From: Bacteroidota bacterium
Lineage (GTDB): Bacteria; Bacteroidota; Bacteroidia; Flavobacteriales_F; PHOS-HE28
Length of the DNA stretch: 37,358 nucleotides
Reading direction: 5' to 3'
NCBI GenBank assembly: GCA_023430325.1
Contig: JAEZAU010000123.1
Location: 1-37,358, forward strand
A program made the position numbers and the translations under genes. Position 1 is the first letter of the stretch. Every line of letters begins with the position of its first letter. Positions 33,090 through 37,358 of this stretch are shown here, piece by piece. The notes beneath the pieces were generated by a model. The model was given only the letters and a program-made list of their open reading frames with translations. It was not told the DNA's origin and did not search any database.

Positions 33090-34553
33090 ATGCTCCAGGC
33101 GTTGCGATCATATTGGATGGTGGCAGGCTGCACGCTCTTCGTGCTGCTGAACATGCTGCTCATGGCCCAGGAGATCTTCTGGCTGAACATGCTGCCGGTT
33201 GTGCTTTTCGTGGTGTGGGCCATGTTCACCGCCGTGGACAAGCTCATGATGTTCATCGCCTTTGCCACACCACTTTCCATAAACCTTGAGGAATTGGAGA
33301 TCGGCGGCATCGGCGTGGCGTTGCCCACCGAGCCGCTCATGGTGGGCCTCATGTTCCTTTTCCTTCTGAAGCTCGGCATGGAAAAGAACGTCATCTCCGA
33401 GCGCGTATGGAAACACCCGATCACCTGGGTGATCAGTGCACAATTGATCTGGATGGTCGTCTGTATCATACCCAGTTCAATGCCCGTCGTTTCCATGAAA
33501 TATGTGCTGGCGCGTTTATGGTTCGTGACCACCATGTTCCTGATCGTCTCCCGGATCTTCGAAGATCCAACGAAGGTCCACAAGTTCATCTGGGCGTATA
33601 TCGCGGGCCTGTGCATCGTGGTGGTGTACACCTTGATCAACCACGCGCAACATCATTTCGAGCATGATCCGGCGCATTGGGTCATGAGCCCGTTCTTCAA
33701 GGACCATACGAGCTACGGTGCCATCATCGCCTTCGTGCTGCCTTACGTCATCATGCAGGTGTTCTCCTCCGGACTTTCCGGCACCAGAAGGACCCTGGCG
33801 ATGGTTGTACTGCTGTTGCTGGCCGTGGGCCTGATCTTTTCCTACACACGTGCCGCATGGATCAGTCTTGCCGGTGCCGCCGCGCTCTGGATATTCGTGA
33901 AGATGAAAGTTCCTTTCTGGGTCCTGGTGCTCTTGCTTCTGGCCGGTGGTGTTGTCTATTGGGTGAACCAGGAGCAGATACAGGTGGCATTGGAAAGGAA
34001 CCAGGAGGAATCTTCGGATGATCTGGGCAAACACGTTCGATCGATATCCAACATTTCCAGCGATGCCTCCAACCTTGAAAGGATCAACCGTTGGAACAGC
34101 GCGATACGCATGTGGCAGGAACGGCCGATCTTCGGTTGGGGGCCGGGCACGTACATGTTCCAATATGCACCGTTCCAGGCGTCGGGAGATCGTACCATCA
34201 TAAGCACCAACTTCGGCGTACAGGGCAACGCGCACAGCGAATACCTTGGGCCATTATCTGAGCAGGGTCTGCTGGGCGCGGTATTGATGATCGTGCTTAT
34301 CGTGCTTACCAGTGTGATCAGTTTCGATCTTTATCGGCGAATGCCGCAGAACCGCGATCGGGCAATGCTTACCGCCGTTTACCTGGGCCTGGTCACGTAC
34401 TATCTGCACGGATCGCTGAACAACTTCCTGGATACCGACAAGGCATCGGTGCTATTCTGGTCGTTCACGGCATTGATCGTATTGCTCGATCTGAAATACC
34501 GGCGATCAACGATAGCTGCAGACCAGCACGGCGATATCGTCCAGGTAGGGTGA
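33090..34553 (+). CDS. O-antigen ligase/polymerase-like membrane protein (Wzy_C family)
   Basis: A 487-residue protein with roughly 11-12 hydrophobic helices. It has a large extracytoplasmic loop around residues 300-395 containing NRWNSAIRMWQERPIFGWGPGTY and NAHSEYLGPLSEQGLLG, the Wzy_C signature with conserved Arg and His. Family members polymerise repeat units (Wzy) or ligate O-antigen to lipid A (WaaL); with Wzx and Wzz next to it, polymerase is more likely. It starts 3 nt after the second Wzz. The last 15 codons and the stop overlap the convergent phosphatase gene by 48 nt, so its tail (AADQHGDIVQVG) is antisense to the phosphatase active-site motif. Confidence 0.88.
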   Translation: MLQALRSYWMVAGCTLFVLLNMLLMAQEIFWLNMLPVVLFVVWAMFTAVDKLMMFIAFATPLSINLEELEIGGIGVALPTEPLMVGLMFLFLLKLGMEKNVISERVWKHPITWVISAQLIWMVVCIIPSSMPVVSMKYVLARLWFVTTMFLIVSRIFEDPTKVHKFIWAYIAGLCIVVVYTLINHAQHHFEHDPAHWVMSPFFKDHTSYGAIIAFVLPYVIMQVFSSGLSGTRRTLAMVVLLLLAVGLIFSYTRAAWISLAGAAALWIFVKMKVPFWVLVLLLLAGGVVYWVNQEQIQVALERNQEESSDDLGKHVRSISNISSDASNLERINRWNSAIRMWQERPIFGWGPGTYMFQYAPFQASGDRTIISTNFGVQGNAHSEYLGPLSEQGLLGAVLMIVLIVLTSVISFDLYRRMPQNRDRAMLTAVYLGLVTYYLHGSLNNFLDTDKASVLFWSFTALIVLLDLKYRRSTIAADQHGDIVQVG

Positions 34554-35732
34554 CCCTGCCCGGTGGTCCTCGAACGCGGTCCTCAATTGGTCCAGCACGG
34601 CTTGCGGCCCTTCATGCGCTCGGTTGCGTAAGGCCATTTCCAATGGCGCCGTATCGAAGGAACGTTCCTCGCGATCCTCCTGTTCCACAAGACCATCGGT
34701 GAAACAGATCAACGTCGCTTTGGGTTCCAGGGAAACGGAGCCTTCCTTCAGGAACGGAAGCGTAGGCATCATGCCCAATGCGATGGACCCTTCATGCAAT
34801 GCAATGATCTTATCATTTTGCAGGAGCAGAGGTGAATTATGGCCGGCATTGATGAATTGCATCTCACCGGAAGGAAGGTCGAGCAGCCCGATGAACAAGG
34901 TGATGAACCGCTCTCCGCGCGCACTGGCATGTACCCGATCGTTCAGTGCTTTAACGAGGACAGGCAGGGTCTCGCTCGAATGCGTGAGCGCAGCGCGCAG
35001 ATGAGCCTGGAAATTGCTCATCAACAAGGAGGCGGCGATCCCTTTACCGCTCACATCGGCCACGCAGATCACCACTTTCTCGGGAGAGATGTGGAACAGA
35101 TCGTAATAATCACCACCCACCTGCCGGTGCGGTTGGTACCAGCCTGCGGCCTGCAGATGCTTTTCCTTCGGCAGATCACGCGGGATCAACATCGCCTGCA
35201 TTTCCGCAGCGAGCTCCAATTCACGCCGATCGCGTTCCTGTTGAAGTTCCTGCCGGGCCATGCGCTTGTTCTCCATCGCCACCACGATCAGATTGGTAAG
35301 CGTCTGTATGAAATTCAGATGCTTTATCGTGGGGCTGATGCGTTGTTCCTCCTCATCAATGTCGCCGATGAGCAGGAATGCGAGCGGCTTTTCACGGTGA
35401 TGGATAGGAACGGCAACATCGAACGCACCGATCCCGGCCGGACTTTCGCCACCGATCACCTGGATGTCCTTGAACCAGTTGGCCGCCTGCTCGATGTCGG
35501 CATCGCTCATTTCACCATCAGTGCCGTAAGACAACACGGTGCGCCACCCGTCGGAATTCACATGCAGCATCAACTTGGTGATGCCGAGCTGGTCCTTTAC
35601 GATCGAATGGTAGAGGCTGACGAGATCATCTTCGAGAACGTTGCTGTTGATCGCCTTGGTAACATCAAGCAGCGAGCGCAGCTGGAACTCCTTCAGCTCA
35701 AGCCGTTCAACGATCCTTTCCAGCCTCGCCAT
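34506..35732 (-). CDS. GAF-SpoIIE (PP2C-type) serine phosphatase
   Basis: A 408-residue cytoplasmic protein with a GAF-like sensor domain (about 20-155), a helical linker (155-195) and a SpoIIE/RsbU-type PP2C domain (195-408). Metal-site motifs are visible: GGDYYDLF (206-213), VADVSGKGIAASLL (224-237), NAGHNSPLLL, FTDGLVEQED, and the terminal DDIAVLV with Asp398-Asp399. Such phosphatases act on anti-sigma-factor antagonists or similar switch proteins, but no kinase or STAS partner is in the window. It starts 3 nt after the LpxD-family gene. The 48-nt tail overlap with the polymerase gene is real on this strand because it includes catalytic aspartates. Confidence 0.9.
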   Translation of the reverse strand: MARLERIVERLELKEFQLRSLLDVTKAINSNVLEDDLVSLYHSIVKDQLGITKLMLHVNSDGWRTVLSYGTDGEMSDADIEQAANWFKDIQVIGGESPAGIGAFDVAVPIHHREKPLAFLLIGDIDEEEQRISPTIKHLNFIQTLTNLIVVAMENKRMARQELQQERDRRELELAAEMQAMLIPRDLPKEKHLQAAGWYQPHRQVGGDYYDLFHISPEKVVICVADVSGKGIAASLLMSNFQAHLRAALTHSSETLPVLVKALNDRVHASARGERFITLFIGLLDLPSGEMQFINAGHNSPLLLQNDKIIALHEGSIALGMMPTLPFLKEGSVSLEPKATLICFTDGLVEQEDREERSFDTAPLEMALRNRAHEGPQAVLDQLRTAFEDHRAGSPYLDDIAVLVCSYR

Positions 35733-35735
35733 GGA

Positions 35736-36656
35736 TCAATCCTTCAGCTTCTTGAAGAGTTCAGGCAATTTGCCGAGCATTGCTATCTCCCTCATCTTCT
35801 GTTTCCACTCGCCGGCGGGGGAACCAAAATAAGTACGGCCACCTTCCAGCGATCCGATCAATCCGCTTTGGCCGAGCACCACAGCACCCTTGCCGATCGT
35901 AAGCTTGCTCGGTACGCCGACCTGACCCCATAGCGTCACATCATCTTCAATGATCACCGCACCGCTTATACCGACGTGCGCGGCGATGAGGCACCGCTGC
36001 CCGATCAACGTGTCATGGCCCACTTGAACATGGTTGTCGATCTTGGTGCCTTTGCCGATGCGTGTATCTGCGCTCACCCCACGATCGATGGTGCAGAGCG
36101 CCCCGATCTCCACGTCATCTTCGATCACCACGCTGCCGCCGGGCACCATTTTCTCGTAGCCGGAAGAACGTTTCTTGTAATAGAACGGATCACCGCCGAT
36201 CACACTATTGGCATGGATGATCACACGATCACCGATCGTCGTGTTCTCATAGATCACCACACCGGGCATGATCATACAATCCTTTCCGATCGAAACATTC
36301 GCGCCGACGATCACACTGGGATGCACTTCGCTTCCTTCACCGATCGATGCCTTGTTCGCGAAGCCTTTGCGCGGCATGAAATGCTGCATCAGCTTGTTGT
36401 AATCGCCGCATGGATCATCGCTGATGATGAGCGCTTTTCCTGATGGTGGGTCCACCTCCTTGTTGATCAGGATCGTGGTGGCCTTGCTATTGAGCGCTTT
36501 GTCGTAATATTTCTCGTGATCCACAAAGACAAGGTCGCCTTCCGCTACGCGATTGATCTCGTTCAAGCCTGTGACCAGCCTTTGCGTTTCGCCAATGGTA
36601 CGCGCGCCGATCATTTCCGCGATCTGCGCGGCGGTTCTAGCAGGTCTAAGTTCCAA
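35736..36656 (-). CDS. LpxD-family UDP-3-O-acyl-glucosamine N-acyltransferase
   Basis: A 306-residue acyltransferase with an N-terminal uridine-binding LpxD domain (1-100: ARTAAQIAEMIG, AEGDLVFVDHEKYYDKAL) and a left-handed beta-helix of hexapeptide repeats (100-270). The catalytic region is DNHVQVGHDTLIGQRCLIAAHVGISG with the family histidines. LpxD adds the second acyl chain in lipid A synthesis. The start is TTG at 36654-36656: the next ATG (36614) would cut off the conserved N-terminal helix, so TTG is well supported. At 306 residues it is shorter than E. coli LpxD (341) and lacks most of the C-terminal helical arm. It could be the shorter LpxD paralogue known in Bacteroidota, so no symbol is assigned. 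Confidence 0.85.
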   Translation of the reverse strand: MELRPARTAAQIAEMIGARTIGETQRLVTGLNEINRVAEGDLVFVDHEKYYDKALNSKATTILINKEVDPPSGKALIISDDPCGDYNKLMQHFMPRKGFANKASIGEGSEVHPSVIVGANVSIGKDCMIMPGVVIYENTTIGDRVIIHANSVIGGDPFYYKKRSSGYEKMVPGGSVVIEDDVEIGALCTIDRGVSADTRIGKGTKIDNHVQVGHDTLIGQRCLIAAHVGISGAVIIEDDVTLWGQVGVPSKLTIGKGAVVLGQSGLIGSLEGGRTYFGSPAGEWKQKMREIAMLGKLPELFKKLKD

Positions 36657-36676
36657 GTTGGTGCAGGCTTTGGCCT

Positions 36677-36684
36677 CAAAGGTA
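36677..36684 (-). promoter_or_regulatory. Candidate -7 box (TACCTTTG) for the LpxD-family gene
   Basis: On the minus strand TACCTTTG matches TAnnTTTG and ends 20 nt before the TTG start codon. No TTTG occurs 19-21 nt upstream; that position is inside the inverted repeat at 36705-36792. Confidence 0.4.
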
Positions 36685-36704
36685 GCCGCACATAAGATCG
36701 ATCA

Positions 36705-36792
36705 GATGATCAGAAAATCAGATGATCCCAATGCCTTAGCCTCGACTCTTCGATCGAAGGTTGAGTTCCAATTATCTGATCTTCTGATCATC
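36705..36792. repeat. 22-nt inverted repeat with short ATCAGAT-type units between tgt and the LpxD-family gene
   Basis: The left arm 36705-36726 (GATGATCAGAAAATCAGATG, then AT) pairs with 36771-36792 at 20 Watson-Crick positions plus one G·T. The 44-nt loop contains the perfect palindrome CTTCGATCGAAG (36748-36759). Further ATCAGAT/ATCTGAT units continue to 36809, past the tgt stop. It may end tgt transcripts or attenuate expression of the next gene. Confidence 0.75.
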
Positions 36793-36803
36793 TCATTAAC
36801 TGA

Positions 36804-37358
36804 TCAGATCCTCGTTTTAAGTTTCGGCAACATCTCGTTCTTCCAGCTTGCGAAGGTTCCTTCCATGATCTTCTCGCGGGCTTCCTGCATCAACGACAGA
36901 TAGAAACCTACGTTGTGCAGGCTGGCGATCTGCTGGCCGAGCATTTCGCCGCTTTGGAAAAGATGGCGTACGAAAGCGCGGGAGTAGAAACTGTCCACCC
37001 AGGTTGTACCGTGCGGATCGAGCGGTCCGTGATCATCGGCCCATTGCTTGTTCTTGATCTGCAGCACGCCTTCGCGGGTGAATAGCATGCCGTTGCGGCC
37101 ATTGCGCGTAGGCATCACACAATCGAACATGTCGATGCCGCGGGCCATGTTCTCCAGCAGGTTCCAAGGTGTTCCAACGCCCATCAGGTAGCGCGGTTTG
37201 TCCTTCGGAAGTATCCCGCAGCACAGCTCGGCCATGGCGTACATCTCCTCTTCGGGCTCACCCACGCTGAGGCCGCCGATCGCGTTGCCATACATGCCTT
37301 TGCTGGCGATGTATTCCGCCGATCGTTCGCGCAGTTCCGGGAAGGTGCTGCCCTGCAC
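36804..37358 (-). CDS. tgt: tRNA-guanine transglycosylase, C-terminal half (5' end outside window)
   Basis: The C-terminal 184 residues of Tgt, which exchanges guanine 34 for the queuosine precursor preQ1 in tRNA. Visible motifs are GGLSVGEPEEEMY, PRYLMGVGTPWNLLE, and DMFDCVMPTRNGRNG, with Asp in the FDCVMPTR loop as nucleophile. In the zinc-binding region, where E. coli has CxCxxC followed by His, this protein reads PLDPHGTTWVDSFYSRAFVRHL with no cysteines; only a late His (SLHN) remains. I recall this cysteine-free version from other Bacteroidota, so it is probably functional. The stop codon lies just beyond the inverted repeat at 36705-36792, among its trailing units. Confidence 0.93.
   Translation of the reverse strand: MQGSTFPELRERSAEYIASKGMYGNAIGGLSVGEPEEEMYAMAELCCGILPKDKPRYLMGVGTPWNLLENMARGIDMFDCVMPTRNGRNGMLFTREGVLQIKNKQWADDHGPLDPHGTTWVDSFYSRAFVRHLFQSGEMLGQQIASLHNVGFYLSLMQEAREKIMEGTFASWKNEMLPKLKTRI

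Noticed and set aside
34839..35933. Open frame of about 364 codons on the plus strand
   Set aside because: Antisense to the phosphatase and LpxD-family genes, both with clear motifs; it spans their junction.

Overview
The window looks like ordinary chromosome from a member of the Bacteroidota, probably Flavobacteriales-like, with moderately high GC. The signs are: a GWxTD lipoprotein; Por (type IX) secretion-style C-terminal sorting domains; choice-of-anchor B and PD40 repeat proteins; start codons without Shine-Dalgarno sequences; promoters with the Bacteroidota TAnnTTTG -7 box; a Tgt without the usual zinc cysteines; and a TlpA-like lipoprotein. I see no rRNA, tRNA, CRISPR array, transposase or phage gene.

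Layout. 1-659: end of a PD40/Tol-like repeat protein. 662-5204 (minus): ung, a BamA/TamA-family barrel, an L,D-transpeptidase and a GWxTD lipoprotein. 5251-5943: a 42-aa lipoprotein with its own promoter, convergent with an OsmC-family protein. 6009-9919 (plus): an unknown secreted protein coupled to lipA, a lower-GC BNR-repeat protein, and GAPDH. 9920-10041: a heptanucleotide repeat tract. 10033-19679 (minus): a tightly overlapped seven-gene run lpxK, purine nucleoside phosphorylase, choice-of-anchor B protein, gatB, TlpA-like thioredoxin, M1 peptidase, lpxH. 19731-21665 (plus): a Nif3-family protein and a coiled-coil zinc-ribbon protein, closed by a strong terminator. 22068-24524 (minus): a KtrA/KtrB-type potassium uptake pair. 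24587-29127 (minus): an 872-aa unknown membrane-anchored protein, rnhB and a glycosyltransferase. 29584-34553 (plus): a Wzx/Wzz/Wzz/Wzy-like polysaccharide cluster. 34506-37358 (minus): a SpoIIE-type phosphatase, an LpxD-family acyltransferase, and the C-terminal part of tgt.

Many genes serve the cell envelope: lipid A synthesis (lpxH, lpxK, an LpxD homologue), outer-membrane assembly, peptidoglycan cross-linking, and export and polymerisation of a surface polysaccharide.

The most unusual thing is outside the genes. Five copies of a dispersed, structured, non-coding repeat of about 90-130 nt lie in intergenic gaps (2680-2800 plus, 21722-21812 minus, 21912-22043 plus, 29201-29292 minus, 29430-29543 plus). 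They fall into two related subtypes. Four of them form two composite elements of about 320-345 nt in which one copy of each subtype lies head to head. Conserved single-stranded blocks alternate with hairpins whose sequence changes while pairing is kept. The family may correspond to a known Bacteroidota repeat or RNA (Flavo-1 in Rfam is one candidate I could not test). Two further intergenic repeat tracts (9920-10041 and 36705-36792) form long inverted repeats; the first contains, and the second closely abuts, the stop codon of a flanking gene.
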